64,000 nt of DNA from Mesorhizobium terrae (GCF_008727715.1 NZ_CP044218.1:248001-312000), one strand, 5' to 3'. Counted from the stretch's first letter, positions 8,885 to 18,286 are shown. Translations and numbers: made by a program. The notes: a model not told the origin generated them from the letters alone.

Positions 8885-9898
8885 TCAGTGCCCTCCCGTT
8901 TCCCTGTTGGCCTGCCGGATGTTCCAGACCATGATCGGGATGACCGCGATCATGATGATGATGGCGATGGTGGCGCCACGGCCGAAATCGCCGCCGCCGC
9001 GGAACATCCAGTCGAACATCAGGTTGGCGAGCACCTGGCTGTTCCATTGACCGTTGGTCATGGTCAGCACGATGTCGAAGACCTTCAAAACCAGGATGGT
9101 GATGGTGGTCCACACCACGGCGATGGTGCCCCATATCTGCGGGATCATGATCTTCCAGAAAATCTGGAACGGGTTGGCGCCGTCGATCACGGCGGCCTCG
9201 ATGGTTTCTTCGGGAATGCCGCGCAGCGCCGAGGACAGGATGACCATGGCAAAGCCGGTCTGGATCCAGATCAGGATGATCATCAGGAAGAAATTGTTCC
9301 AGAACGGCAGCGAGATCCACACTTGCGGGTCGCCGCCCAGGCCGGTGACGATGGAGTTGAGGATGCCGATCTGCGTCTGCCCATCGCCGCGAAATTCGTA
9401 GATGAACTTCCAGATGACGCTGGCGCCGACGAAGGAGATGGCAAGCGGCAGGAAGATCAGGCTCTTGGCGATGGTGCCCCACCAGATGCGGTCGGTGAGA
9501 ACGGCGATGATGAGGCCGAGGAAGGTGCAGGCCGCAGGCACCACGGCCAGCCACAAGATGTTGTTGAGGATAGAGTTGCGGAACTCGCGGTCGCCGAGCG
9601 CCCACTGATAGTTGGCCAGCCCGACGAAGGAGGTGCCGCCGCGGTCGAGGAAGGAGAGCCTGAGCGTCTCGATGACCGGGTAGATCAGGTAGATGGTGAG
9701 GATGATCATGGCCGGGCCGACGAACAGCCAGGGCCGGACCATGCCTTGCCGACGCAGATTGTTGATGGCAGCCGCGCCGGAGACGCCGCGTGAAGGAAAG
9801 ATGAGGTCGACGAGCTTGTTGGCGCCCCAGAAATAGGCGACACAGCCGCCGACGCCGATCACTATGACGAGAATGGCCGATAAGATCTGAGCCGCCAT
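8885..9898 (-). CDS. aglF: Alpha-glucoside ABC transporter, permease AglF
   Basis: A 337-residue permease of the MalF class with six or more hydrophobic segments and the EAA motif EAAVIDGANPFQIFWKIMIP. I place the start at the ATG at 9898 because GGGGAGGAACC lies directly upstream; the frame continues further but without membrane character or ribosome site. With AglG it forms the transmembrane channel of the importer. A 162-bp gap containing a stable hairpin separates it from aglE. Confidence 0.92.
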   Translation of the reverse strand: MAAQILSAILVIVIGVGGCVAYFWGANKLVDLIFPSRGVSGAAAINNLRRQGMVRPWLFVGPAMIILTIYLIYPVIETLRLSFLDRGGTSFVGLANYQWALGDREFRNSILNNILWLAVVPAACTFLGLIIAVLTDRIWWGTIAKSLIFLPLAISFVGASVIWKFIYEFRGDGQTQIGILNSIVTGLGGDPQVWISLPFWNNFFLMIILIWIQTGFAMVILSSALRGIPEETIEAAVIDGANPFQIFWKIMIPQIWGTIAVVWTTITILVLKVFDIVLTMTNGQWNSQVLANLMFDWMFRGGGDFGRGATIAIIIMIAVIPIMVWNIRQANRETGGH

Positions 9899-10001
9899 GG
9901 GTTCCTCCCCTCGCTGCGGATCGATGACTTCGCCAGACCTGGGCAGCGCGATGGACGCCACCCGGGCTGATTGCCGGTTCCCCTTCCCAGGCTCCCCGAG
10001 C

Positions 10002-10030
10002 CCGATCCGGGACCTATTCGCCCGGATCGG
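10002..10030 (-). other. Stable hairpin between aglE and aglF
   Basis: CCGATCCGGG (10002-10011) and CCCGGATCGG (10021-10030) form a perfect 10-bp stem with a 9-nt loop. It lies right after the aglE stop without a U-run. Such hairpins commonly protect the binding-protein message and lower permease expression. Confidence 0.65.
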
Positions 10031-10060
10031 CCTGCCCTGGGAGGCCGCACTCCTGGATTT

Positions 10061-11419
10061 TTACTTGATCGCGTCCCAGCTCTTCTGGATGTCGTTGGCG
10101 ACCGCCTCCGGCGATTTGCCGCCGACCATGTCGACCATGCCGGTCCAGAAGGAACCGGCACCGATCTTGCCGGGCATCATGTCGGACCCGTCGAAGCGGA
10201 TGGTGGTCGCCTCGGTCAGGATTTCGCCCTGCTTCTTGAGCGCGGCGCTGCCGTAAGTTTCCTTGTTGGCTTCCTTGAGCGGGGTGACGAAGCTCTTCTG
10301 TGCCATCCACAATTCGTGAGCGAGCGGCATCTGCAGGAACTTGATGAATTCGCGCGAGGCCTTGGAATCCTTGGTGATCATCACCAGGGTGCCGGCAACC
10401 TCGAGCGGCGTGCCAAGTTCAGGCTTGGATGCATAGGCCGGATAATAGAAGAAATCCGCATCCTGGCCGAGCTTGACGCCCTCCGGGAAGAAGGACGGGA
10501 TGAACGACGCCTGATGGTGAAGGTAGCACTTCGGCGGCACGGCGAAGAGGCCCTTCGGGCTGTCGCGGAAGTCGGTCGCGGCGACAGCGGCGGCACCGCC
10601 GTCGACCATTTTGTCGTCGGTGGCGACCTTGGCGAAAATGCTGAGCGCGTTGACGACGCGCGGGTCGTTGAACTTGATCTCGTTGGAGACCCACTTGTCG
10701 TAGACGTCCGGCGTCTGCGTGCGCAGCATGATGTCTTCGACCCAGTCGGTCGCCGGCCAGCCGGTGGCGCCGCCGGAGCCGAGCCCGATGCACCAGGGCT
10801 TGTGGCCGTCGGCGATGATCTTCTGCTCGAGCGCGGTCAGTTCTTCCTGGGTCTTGGGGACCTTGTAGCCGGCCTCGTCGAAATTGTCCGGCGAATACCA
10901 GACCAGACCCTTCACATCGATCTTGTACGGCAGGGCGTAGAAGCCGGGCTTGCCGTCCTTGTCCTTGAAGGTGCCGAGCGCCGCCCAGGAATCGCCGGCG
11001 GCATAATTGTCCTTGACCCATTTGGCGGTGTCGTCACCGAGCGGCGACAACAGGCCCTTGGAGGCGAGATCCTGGATCAGGCCGGGCTGCGGCAGAATGG
11101 CGACGTTGGGCGGGCTGCCCGCCTGCGTGTCGATGACGATCTGCTGTTCGTAGTTCTCCGACGAGGAGTATTTGACCTCGGCACCGGTGGCGGCGGCAAA
11201 ATAATCCAGCACCGAACGGGCCAGGGCCTCGTCCTCGCCGCGCCACGGACCGAAAATGGTCAGCGTCTCGCCCTTCAGGTCGACCTTCTTCAGGTCATCG
11301 AAATTGGCCCAGTGAAATTTGGAATCCTCGCCGGGCTTGAACTTCAGTTCGGCTGCCCCGGCGGATGCGGCAAAGGCCAGCGCCACAAGCGCCGTACCCA
11401 GCAAAAACGTCTTCTTCAT
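10061..11419 (-). CDS. aglE: Alpha-glucoside ABC transporter, substrate-binding protein
   Basis: A 452-residue periplasmic binding protein of the large sugar-binding class. A Sec signal peptide (Met-Lys-Lys, hydrophobic core, cleavage near SAGA-AEL at residue 22) starts at the ATG at 11419, preceded by GGGAGGATT. The mature protein has aromatic-rich segments expected for sugar stacking. It is the first gene of the operon, facing aglR across 352 bp that carry two LacI-type operators. It should capture alpha-glucosides for AglFGK. Confidence 0.92.
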   Translation of the reverse strand: MKKTFLLGTALVALAFAASAGAAELKFKPGEDSKFHWANFDDLKKVDLKGETLTIFGPWRGEDEALARSVLDYFAAATGAEVKYSSSENYEQQIVIDTQAGSPPNVAILPQPGLIQDLASKGLLSPLGDDTAKWVKDNYAAGDSWAALGTFKDKDGKPGFYALPYKIDVKGLVWYSPDNFDEAGYKVPKTQEELTALEQKIIADGHKPWCIGLGSGGATGWPATDWVEDIMLRTQTPDVYDKWVSNEIKFNDPRVVNALSIFAKVATDDKMVDGGAAAVAATDFRDSPKGLFAVPPKCYLHHQASFIPSFFPEGVKLGQDADFFYYPAYASKPELGTPLEVAGTLVMITKDSKASREFIKFLQMPLAHELWMAQKSFVTPLKEANKETYGSAALKKQGEILTEATTIRFDGSDMMPGKIGAGSFWTGMVDMVGGKSPEAVANDIQKSWDAIK

Positions 11420-11771
11420 TGCAATCCTCCCAATGGATCGAAATACCGACGGAACCTCCATTCCGCCGCCGACATCACCTCGACTGTGCCCGAGCAAGAA
11501 AGGGACTGCAACCTTTCGAAACCGGTACTCAAAGCGCTTTGGCTTCCCGCATCTCGCCATCGAATCCGCGAAGAGTCAAGGGCACGGTTAATAAATCGAT
11601 TTAAATAGGTGAAAGACATGGTGAAAATCGCGGTGCAGCATTATTTTTTGGCAGTGCAGCAGCAAATTTTCTTCAAACCGGACTTTTTCAAGCTTATGCT
11701 GATTTTCCCCGACGATGCCGGCGGCAAAGGCCAGCATCGGATTCGAAGCGCTTTGAAGACCGGAGGCGCCT
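11420..11771. promoter_or_regulatory. aglE-aglR divergent control region
   Basis: No gene is present. Two palindromes with the LacI-type core AAGCGCTT stand out: CAAAGCGCTTTG (11530-11541, perfect) on the aglE side and TTCGAAGCGCTTTGAA (11742-11757, one mismatched pair) just 15 bp before the aglR start. A further palindrome, AAATCGATTT, lies at 11593-11602. Repression of aglE and autorepression of aglR are inferred. Confidence 0.75.
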
Positions 11772-12800
11772 GTGAACCTCAAGCAGCTGTCGCAGATGCT
11801 GCAATTGTCCCAGACCACGGTGAGCCGCGCGCTGAACGGTTATCCCGAGGTCAACGAGGACACGCGCCGGCGCGTCGCCGACGCCGCCAAGCGTCACGGC
11901 TACCGGCCAAACCCGTCGGCAAGGAGGCTGGCGACCGGCAAGACCGGCATGATCGGCTATGTCATGCCGACAGGGGCGACGGTTGATATCGACCCGCATT
12001 TCGTCGAGTTCCTGTCGGGGCTCGGCGATTTCGCGCGCTCGCATGAACTCGACCTGGTGCTGAGCCCGACGGCTGCCGACGAGGAAGAGACGACCTATCG
12101 CCGTATCGTCGCCAACAAGCAGGTCGACGCCGTCTATGTCTCGTCGCCATGCCCGGCCGACAAGCGCCTGACGCTGCTCGACCAGCTGCACATTCCCTAC
12201 ATCGTGCACGGCCGCTCCGAGGGGCTGGACTTTGCCTATCCATTCCTCGACATCGACAATGAAGGCGCCTTCCACGAAGCGGCACGGCTATTGATCCAGT
12301 TGGGGCACAACCGCATCGCGCTGGTCAACGGCGAAGACTGGAAGACCTTCGCCATCCATCGCGAGCGCGGGGTGCGCAAGGCGCTGAACGCCGGCGGCCT
12401 CGCGCTGCCGGACCATCGGCTGATCTCCAACGCGATGACCGACGAGAACGGCTACCGCGCGACGCGGCGGCTGTTCGAGCAGGACGACAAGCCGACGGCG
12501 ATCATCTGCTCCAGCCTGTTCATGACGCTCGGCGTCATGCGAGCCCTGCGCGACCTCAATTTAGCGGTTCCCGCCGACGTTTCGGTCATTGCGCATGATG
12601 ACGTCTTTCCCTGGCTGAAACCGGAGAATTTTTCGGTGCCGCTGACGACGACGCGCTCCTCGATCCGCGCCGCTGGAGCGCGGGTGGCCGAGCGGCTGGT
12701 GGCGCGGCTTTCGGAACTGGAAGACGGCGCCCGCGGCGAAGTGTGGCCGGTCGACCTGGTGGTGCGAGGCTCGATCGCCGGGGCACCGCCCGGCGCCTGA
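11772..12800 (+). CDS. aglR: LacI-family repressor of the agl operon
   Basis: A 342-residue regulator. The N-terminal LacI helix-turn-helix (LKQLSQMLQLSQTTVSRALN) is followed by the hinge and a periplasmic-binding-protein-like sugar sensor domain. The start is GTG at 11772, preceded by CGGAGG. It lies divergent to aglE, as in Sinorhizobium meliloti, and one candidate operator sits directly in front of its own start, so autoregulation is expected. The inducer would be an alpha-glucoside or derivative. Confidence 0.9.
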   Translation: MNLKQLSQMLQLSQTTVSRALNGYPEVNEDTRRRVADAAKRHGYRPNPSARRLATGKTGMIGYVMPTGATVDIDPHFVEFLSGLGDFARSHELDLVLSPTAADEEETTYRRIVANKQVDAVYVSSPCPADKRLTLLDQLHIPYIVHGRSEGLDFAYPFLDIDNEGAFHEAARLLIQLGHNRIALVNGEDWKTFAIHRERGVRKALNAGGLALPDHRLISNAMTDENGYRATRRLFEQDDKPTAIICSSLFMTLGVMRALRDLNLAVPADVSVIAHDDVFPWLKPENFSVPLTTTRSSIRAAGARVAERLVARLSELEDGARGEVWPVDLVVRGSIAGAPPGA

Positions 12801-12815
12801 GCCGGTGGTATCTAC

Positions 12816-13319
12816 CTACCTGGCGGCGGGCCAGATCTCCGCCGGCAGGGTCGTCGCCCGCGCGGCGCGCGCAATCGCTTCCACCTCGCCTGATGTGCCG
12901 GCCAGCGCCGCCGCCTGCTTCCTGGCGATCACCAGCCCATGGGCAAGCGGCGACCGCCGGCCGAACAGGCGCCGCAGCAGCGGCTGGCGCGCGCCGCGCG
13001 TCGGCGCGAAACGGGCCGGCGTGGAAAGGCGTCCGATATGATCGGCAACGGTATCCGTCCAGCCTTCGACCAGCCTGGCGCCGGGCTCCAAGAGAAGCAG
13101 CCAGTCTCCCTTGGCCACGCCGATGCCGGCCTTGATGCCACCGGTTGCCAGATAGCGGCAGCCGGCGTGCTCGGCCACCTTGGCGGTCTGGTCGGTGGAG
13201 CCGAGATCGCAAACGATCACTTCGCGCACCATGCCCTCGACGACGCCACCGACGAGCGAGGCGAGCGTGCGCGCAAGCCCTTCCTCGTCGTTGCGGGTTT
13301 CGATCAGCACACTGAGCAT
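12816..13319 (-). CDS. Small family 2-type glycosyltransferase
   Basis: A 167-residue protein with the start of a GT-A fold: MLSVLIETRNDEEGLARTL, then EVIVCDLGSTDQT (nucleotide-sugar binding region) and GDWLLLLEPGARL. It is shorter than most family 2 enzymes (220 or more residues), so it may be a minimal or non-catalytic member. The start at 13319 is the conserved beginning of the fold; the frame runs much further upstream only as antisense of the radical SAM gene and rnhB. It is convergent with aglR (15 bp) and divergent from the SplB-like gene, sharing the LexA-box region. Confidence 0.75.
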   Translation of the reverse strand: MLSVLIETRNDEEGLARTLASLVGGVVEGMVREVIVCDLGSTDQTAKVAEHAGCRYLATGGIKAGIGVAKGDWLLLLEPGARLVEGWTDTVADHIGRLSTPARFAPTRGARQPLLRRLFGRRSPLAHGLVIARKQAAALAGTSGEVEAIARAARATTLPAEIWPAAR

Positions 13320-13375
13320 CTTTGCCGAATAGCGGAAAGCCGCGCCGCGCGCCAGTTTCGAGTTCGATGACGAAA

Positions 13376-13390
13376 GTTCTTGATTTGTTC
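13376..13390 (+). promoter_or_regulatory. LexA (SOS) box between divergent genes
   Basis: GTTC (13376-13379), seven bases, GTTC (13387-13390) is the alphaproteobacterial LexA consensus GTTC-N7-GTTC. It sits 26 bp upstream of the radical SAM start. An overlapping perfect inverted repeat, TGTTCTCATG (13386-13395) and CATGAGAACA (13415-13424), reaches over the start codon. Confidence 0.7.
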
Positions 13391-13415
13391 TCATGGAGGC
13401 AATAGGAATAATTTC

Positions 13416-14621
13416 ATGAGAACAGCGATTCGACGCCCAGCAGACAGCCCTTGGGAAAGAGCCAAAATGGAACAGGTCGTGCGTGCCGACATTGCCGCCT
13501 TCGGCGCCGGACGGGCCGAGATGGCCAATGCGATCATGGAACAGAGCGGTATGCGCGTGCGGCCGGATCGCAATCGCGGCCGTTCCGCTGGCATCAATCC
13601 GTCGGGCCGCTTCGAACCGGTGAGCCGTCATGTGTTCGACGATGGCTGGGAATCGCTCGAGGAGTTGCCGCCGTTCAAGACCGAAGTGCAGGTGGAGAAG
13701 CCGCGCACCATCATCACGCGCAATGAATCGCCCGATATTTCCTTCGACCGTTCGATCAACCCTTATCGCGGCTGCGAGCACGGTTGCGTCTACTGCTTCG
13801 CGCGGCCGACGCATAGTTTCATGGGCCTGTCGGCGGGGCTGGATTTCGAGGCCAAGCTGTTTGCCAAGCCGGATGCGGCGCGGCTGCTGGACAAGGAGCT
13901 TTCCAAGGAAGGCTATCAGCCGCGCACCATCGCCATTGGCACCAACACCGACCCCTATCAGCCGATCGAGCGGCAATACCGCATCATGCGCGAGATTCTC
14001 GAAGTGCTGGAGGCGCGCGGCCATCCGGTCGGCATCGTCACCAAATCGGCGCTGGTGACCCGCGACATCGACATCCTGTCGCGCATGGCCGAACGCGGGC
14101 TGGCCAAGGTGGCGCTGTCGGTGACGACGATGGACCGCATGCTGGCCCGCACCATGGAGCCGCGCGCATCGACGCCGACCAAAAGGCTGGAGGCGATCCA
14201 GCAGCTTACGGATGCCGGCATCCCGACCTCGGTGATGGTGGCCCCGATCATTCCCGGCCTTACCGATCCGGAGGTCGAGCGCATTCTCGATTCCGCCCGC
14301 GCCGCCGGTGCCCGCGAGGCGGGTTACGTGGTGCTGCGGCTGCCTTTGGAAGTCAGCCCGATCTTCAAGGACTGGCTGCTGCGCCACTACCCCGACCGCT
14401 ACCGGCACGTCATGTCGCTGATCCGGTCGATGCGCGACGGCAAGGACTACGATTCGGAATGGGGCAAACGCATGAAGGGTGCGGGTCCTTATGCCTGGCA
14501 GATCGGCCGCCGCTTCGAGATCGCCGCCAAGCGGCTCGGTCTCAACGTCGAGCGCAGGCAACTGAGGACCGACCTGTTCACGCCGGCCACAAGGCCCTTC
14601 GAGCAGCTGATGCTGCTGTAG
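13416..14621 (+). CDS. PA0069/SplB-family radical SAM protein
   Basis: A 401-residue radical SAM enzyme of COG1533, the group that includes spore photoproduct lyase. The [4Fe-4S] cluster cysteines are Cys120, Cys124 and Cys127 in [18 protein letters not shown] and SVTTMDRML are further conserved family segments. A DNA-repair-type role is plausible because a LexA box lies directly upstream, but the substrate is unknown. The start at 13416 is likely; the ATG at 13467, preceded by a purine-rich stretch, is an alternative that keeps all motifs. Confidence 0.88.
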   Translation: MRTAIRRPADSPWERAKMEQVVRADIAAFGAGRAEMANAIMEQSGMRVRPDRNRGRSAGINPSGRFEPVSRHVFDDGWESLEELPPFKTEVQVEKPRTIITRNESPDISFDRSINPYRGCEHGCVYCFARPTHSFMGLSAGLDFEAKLFAKPDAARLLDKELSKEGYQPRTIAIGTNTDPYQPIERQYRIMREILEVLEARGHPVGIVTKSALVTRDIDILSRMAERGLAKVALSVTTMDRMLARTMEPRASTPTKRLEAIQQLTDAGIPTSVMVAPIIPGLTDPEVERILDSARAAGAREAGYVVLRLPLEVSPIFKDWLLRHYPDRYRHVMSLIRSMRDGKDYDSEWGKRMKGAGPYAWQIGRRFEIAAKRLGLNVERRQLRTDLFTPATRPFEQLMLL

Positions 14622-14758
14622 ACCGGCGGGCAGGATCGCCCTGCCCCATCGGGCGCCGGCACCATCTCCGGCACTCGACACAAGATCCCGTCCGGCCCTG
14701 ACCCCGGCCGTCAGACGGTACCCTCCGGCCCGCCGCCCCAGCCGGCCGGGAGGGCTTG

Positions 14759-14820
14759 CGGAGAATCGGGACCGATGCGAGTTTCGCCGCATTATGGCTC
14801 GCGCGCGTTCCGATTCTCCG
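14759..14820 (+). promoter_or_regulatory. Inverted repeat bracketing the rnhB start codon
   Basis: CGGAGAATCGG (14759-14769) and CCGATTCTCCG (14810-14820) are perfect 11-bp complements separated by 40 bp that contain the ATG at 14794. Each arm carries a GANTC site, the CcrM methylation target. Confidence 0.6.
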
Positions 14821-15465
14821 CTTCTGTTTGAAATCCTCGAGCGGCCGGATTTCTCCATCGAGAGGAAGGCCATCGCCGAAGGGCTGTGGCCGGTGGCCGG
14901 CATGGACGAAGCCGGGCGCGGGCCGCTGGCCGGCCCGGTGGTGGCCGCCGCCGTCGTGCTCGATCCCGACAACATCCCCGACGGTCTCGACGATTCCAAA
15001 CGGCTGACGCTTGCCCAGCGCGAAGCCGTGTTCGAGACGATCCTGGCCAGGGCCCAGGCCGTTTCCATGGCCTCGATCTCGGCGGAAGGCATCGACGACA
15101 CCAACATCCTGCGCGCCAGCCTGGAGGCTATGCGGCGGGCGCTGTGCGGCCTTTCGCTCGAGCCCAAGCTGGCACTGGCCGACGGCCGCGACGTGCCGCC
15201 CGGCCTGCCCTGCGCGGGACGCGCGCTGGTCAAGGGCGACCAGCGCTCGCAGTCGATCGCGGCGGCCTCGATCGTCGCCAAGGTGATGCGTGATCGCATG
15301 ATGACCGGCTGTGGCCAGTGCCATATCCACTACGGGTTCGAGGTGCATATGGGTTACGCCACCGCCCGCCACCGCTCGGCCATCGCCTCGCACGGACCGC
15401 TGCATCGCCTGCATCGCGTGTCCTTCGCGCCGTTCCGCAAGGACAGTGTCGCCTCCGAAGACTAG
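14794..15465 (+). CDS. rnhB: Ribonuclease HII
   Basis: A 223-residue enzyme removing ribonucleotides from RNA-DNA hybrids and misincorporated sites. The probable DEDD metal centre is visible: Asp38 and Glu39 in [13 protein letters not shown], Asp130 in ALADG and Asp149 in VKGD, followed by the conserved [15 protein letters not shown] helix. Length is normal for the family with a short N-terminal extension. The start has no strong ribosome site and lies in the loop of an 11-bp inverted repeat. The downstream terminator is shared with the atp operon. Confidence 0.95.
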   Translation: MARARSDSPLLFEILERPDFSIERKAIAEGLWPVAGMDEAGRGPLAGPVVAAAVVLDPDNIPDGLDDSKRLTLAQREAVFETILARAQAVSMASISAEGIDDTNILRASLEAMRRALCGLSLEPKLALADGRDVPPGLPCAGRALVKGDQRSQSIAAASIVAKVMRDRMMTGCGQCHIHYGFEVHMGYATARHRSAIASHGPLHRLHRVSFAPFRKDSVASED

Positions 15466-15538
15466 AACACCGCGCCTCGTTCCGGACGCTCGAGGGACGC
15501 CCCGGCATTCTGTTCCGGGCGTGATCCCCCAAACGAAA

Positions 15539-15566
15539 AAAGCCGCCAGGTTTCCCCGGCGGCTTT
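15539..15566. terminator. Bidirectional terminator between rnhB and atpF
   Basis: AAAGCCGCC (15539-15547) pairs with GGCGGCTTT (15558-15566); A and T runs flank both sides, so it can stop transcripts from both convergent units. Confidence 0.85.
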
Positions 15567-15590
15567 CTCAAATCAAACGAAACGCTGCGC

Positions 15591-16082
15591 TCAGTTGAGC
15601 TTGGACTTCACGTCCTGCACGGAGGCCTTGAACAGGTCGGCCGCGGCCTTGGCGTCGACCTTGGAAGCAAGCACGCTGCGGGCGGCCTCGACCGCCAGGT
15701 CGACGGCGCTGGCACGAACCTCGGCGATTGCCTCGCGCTCGGCCTGACCGATCTTCTGCTCGGCGACGACGGTGCGGCGCGCGACATAATCCTCGGTCTT
15801 CTTGTGCGCTTCCTCGGCAAGGGCCTTGGCTTCGCGCTTGGCGGCCTCGACGATGTCGGCGGCTTCCTTCTCGGCATCCTTGCGCTTCTTCTGGTATTCG
15901 ACCAGCAGCGCCTGCGCTTCTTCACGCAGCTTGCGGGCTTCATCCAGCTCCGAGCGGATCTTGTCGGCGCGGGCATCGAGCGACTTCGACATCGCGCCCG
16001 GCACCTTCAGGTAGATCATCAAGGCGATCAGGATAAAGAGCGCTACCGTCGCCCAGACTGTCGCGAGAGATGTGGCGTCCAT
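15591..16082 (-). CDS. atpF: ATP synthase F0 subunit b
   Basis: A 163-residue peripheral-stalk subunit: one N-terminal membrane helix (about 8-28), then a long charged coiled coil rich in Ala, Glu, Lys and Arg that reaches F1. The start at 16082 follows GAGGAGACCGC; upstream frame belongs to antisense of subunit b'. It is the last gene of atpIBEF'F, which alphaproteobacteria keep apart from the F1 genes. A terminator follows. Confidence 0.93.
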   Translation of the reverse strand: MDATSLATVWATVALFILIALMIYLKVPGAMSKSLDARADKIRSELDEARKLREEAQALLVEYQKKRKDAEKEAADIVEAAKREAKALAEEAHKKTEDYVARRTVVAEQKIGQAEREAIAEVRASAVDLAVEAARSVLASKVDAKAAADLFKASVQDVKSKLN

Positions 16083-16092
16083 AGCGGTCTCC

Positions 16093-16692
16093 TCAGCGCG
16101 CGGCTTTGACGGCAGCGGCCACTTCGCCCTTGTCGGCTTTGCCGACCAGGCTTTCCAGAATGGCGGTGGCGGTCGTTTCAGCGACGGCACCGACATCCTT
16201 CATGGCGCTGGCCTTGATCGTGGCGATGCGCGCCTCGGCCTCGACAAGCTTCTTCTCAAGGCCTGCCTCGACATCCTTGCGGGCAGCGTCGGCTTCGGCC
16301 TTGGCTTCGTCGCGGGCCTTCTGGCCGATCGAGTTGGCGTTGATCTTGGCCTCGGCCAATTCCTGCTCGTAAGCGGCGACCGCGGTATCCGCCTCGCCCT
16401 TCAGCTTGGCTGCCTGGTCAAGGTCCTGCGCGATCCGGTTGGAACGCACGTCGAGAATGGAGGCGATGCGCGGCATCGCCACCTTCTTCAGGAACAGGTA
16501 GAACAGGCCGAAAGTGATCGCCAGCCAGACGAGCTGAGAAGAGAAGGTCGCCGGGTCGAAGGGCGGGAAAACGGCTTTACCATGGCCGCCTTCGGCCGGC
16601 ACGGCGGTGCCAGCAGTCGTCTGCCCCTGCGCGGCGTGGTCGCCGGTAGCAGCAGGCACGGCGTCTTCAGCATAGGCTGATGTCACGAACAT
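16093..16692 (-). CDS. atpF': ATP synthase F0 subunit b'
   Basis: A 199-residue second b-type stalk subunit, as in alphaproteobacteria and chloroplasts, which use a b-b' heterodimer. An N-terminal Ala/Gly/Thr-rich stretch of about 45 residues precedes the membrane helix (LVWLAITFGLFYLFLKKVA, about 53-71), then a charged coiled coil. It lies 10 bp upstream of atpF in the same operon. Confidence 0.92.
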   Translation of the reverse strand: MFVTSAYAEDAVPAATGDHAAQGQTTAGTAVPAEGGHGKAVFPPFDPATFSSQLVWLAITFGLFYLFLKKVAMPRIASILDVRSNRIAQDLDQAAKLKGEADTAVAAYEQELAEAKINANSIGQKARDEAKAEADAARKDVEAGLEKKLVEAEARIATIKASAMKDVGAVAETTATAILESLVGKADKGEVAAAVKAAR

Positions 16693-16765
16693 CGCGTGCT
16701 TCCTGTCATTCTGGCCTTGTCGCGCAGCCGCCCACCATCACGCGGGCGGCTGGCGTAAAGCGGGA

Positions 16766-16990
16766 TCAGCCGAACAGCGCCAGCAGAGCGATGAGCAGCG
16801 AGAAGATGCCCAGAGCTTCCGTCACGGCGAAGCCGAAAATCAGGCGGCCGAACTGGCCGTCGGCTGCCGACGGGTTGCGCAGGGCGCCCGCCAGGTAGTT
16901 GCCGAAGATGTTGCCGACGCCGATGCCCGCGCCGCCCATGCCAAGGCAAGCGATACCAGCACCGATGTACCTAGCTGCTTCTGCGTCCAT
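16766..16990 (-). CDS. atpE: ATP synthase F0 subunit c
   Basis: A 74-residue proteolipid of the rotor ring: two hydrophobic helices, the polar loop RNP at 38-40 and the essential proton-binding Glu58 in AVTEALG. Using Glu rather than Asp is normal for alphaproteobacteria. It lies between atpB and atpF'. Confidence 0.96.
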   Translation of the reverse strand: MDAEAARYIGAGIACLGMGGAGIGVGNIFGNYLAGALRNPSAADGQFGRLIFGFAVTEALGIFSLLIALLALFG

Positions 16991-17050
16991 TTCACTTAAC
17001 TCCTTGATGAATCTAAAATGCTTCGGTTGGCCGGCTTGCGCCGGGTAGAT

Positions 17051-17815
17051 TTAGTGTCCGCCGGGGTGAACCGCGTCGTTGAGATACATGCAGGTCAGCA
17101 TGGCGAAGACATAGGCCTGCAGGGCGGCGACCAGCACTTCCAGCGCCGTAATGGCAACCGCCATGATCAGCGGCAGGATAGCGCCGGCGATGCCGATGGC
17201 GCCGAGCGAGCTCAGCGACACGACGAAGCCTGCAAAGACTTTCAGCGTGATGTGGCCGGCCAGCATGTTGGCGAAAAGACGAACCGAGAGGCTGACGGGA
17301 CGCGACAGGAACGAGATGACCTCGATGAGCACGACCAGCGGCAGCAGATAGACCGGGACGCCGCTCGGCACGAACAGCTTCAGGAAGCCGAAACCGTTCT
17401 TGTAGAAGCCGTAGATCACGACCGTGCCGATGACCAGCGCGGCCAGCGCGAAAGTGACGATGATGTGCGCGGTGACGGTGAAGAAATAGGGGAACAGACC
17501 GAGGAGGTTCGCCGTCAGCACGAACATGAACAGCGAGAACACCAACGGGAAGAACTTCATGGCGTGCGAGCCGGCGGAATCGCGCAGCATCGAAGCGACG
17601 AATTCGTAGGACATTTCGCCAACCGACTGCAGGCGCGACGGAACGAGCGCGCGGCCAGAGGTGGAGAAATAGAGGAATGCCGACGCCAGAACCACGGTCG
17701 CGACCATGAACAGCGCGGAATTGGTGAAGGAGATGTCATAACCGCCGATCTCGAGCGGAATGAGCTTGTTGATATGGAACTGATGGATCGGATCGACCTT
17801 GTCAGCAGCTGCCAC
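17051..17815 (-). CDS. atpB: ATP synthase F0 subunit a
   Basis: A 254-residue membrane subunit carrying the proton half-channels. Several hydrophobic helices are visible; the helix [12 protein letters not shown] holds the essential Arg that works opposite Glu58 of subunit c. The start at 17815 is the conserved N-terminus. It is the second gene of the operon. Confidence 0.96.
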   Translation of the reverse strand: MAAADKVDPIHQFHINKLIPLEIGGYDISFTNSALFMVATVVLASAFLYFSTSGRALVPSRLQSVGEMSYEFVASMLRDSAGSHAMKFFPLVFSLFMFVLTANLLGLFPYFFTVTAHIIVTFALAALVIGTVVIYGFYKNGFGFLKLFVPSGVPVYLLPLVVLIEVISFLSRPVSLSVRLFANMLAGHITLKVFAGFVVSLSSLGAIGIAGAILPLIMAVAITALEVLVAALQAYVFAMLTCMYLNDAVHPGGH

Positions 17816-17890
17816 TTTCTAAACCCTCTCCAAAACCGCGAATACGGCTTCTTGCATCTTGTCCCTGACGCCGCCAACGGGCGCCGGATC

Positions 17891-18286
17891 TCATTCTTTC
17901 GGCTCAGGCGGCTTGCCGCCACGCTGGTCCAGCTCCGCGACCGCGCCAACCGAGCGCAGCACGTTCAATATGCCGGCTACGAAGCCCAGCAGCAAGAAGA
18001 CGATCAGCCCCCAGGGCGATGTGCCCACCAGACGATCGATCGTCCAGCCGATCACCACACCGACAACGATGCCGGCAATGAACTCGCTGGACAACTTGAA
18101 AGCCTGGCCATACCCGCTGGCACGTCCGGCTCCCTCAGCCTCTTTCCCCTGGCTCCGGTCCGGGCGCCTTGTCGCAAGAACTGCTCCAAGCTCGCGCCGG
18201 CGGCGCTCAAGATCGTCGTCGTGGAAGCCCGGCGTACCTTTGCCGCTTGTCCGTCCGGTTCCGTCTGGCCCGTTCTTGTCGGCCAT
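17891..18286 (-). CDS. atpI: ATP synthase accessory protein AtpI
   Basis: A 131-residue protein with a charged N-terminal half and two C-terminal membrane helices (IAGIVVGVVIGWTIDRLV and GLIVFLLLGFVAGILNVL). AtpI proteins help assemble or stabilise the c-ring. First gene of the operon, with a sigma70-type promoter 57 bp upstream. The charged N-terminal extension is longer than in enterobacterial AtpI, as usual in rhizobia. Confidence 0.9.
   Translation of the reverse strand: MADKNGPDGTGRTSGKGTPGFHDDDLERRRRELGAVLATRRPDRSQGKEAEGAGRASGYGQAFKLSSEFIAGIVVGVVIGWTIDRLVGTSPWGLIVFLLLGFVAGILNVLRSVGAVAELDQRGGKPPEPKE

Noticed and set aside
13320..15299. 660-residue N-terminal extension of the glycosyltransferase frame
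   Set aside because: It runs antisense through the radical SAM and rnhB genes, both with intact motifs. The conserved protein starts at 13319.
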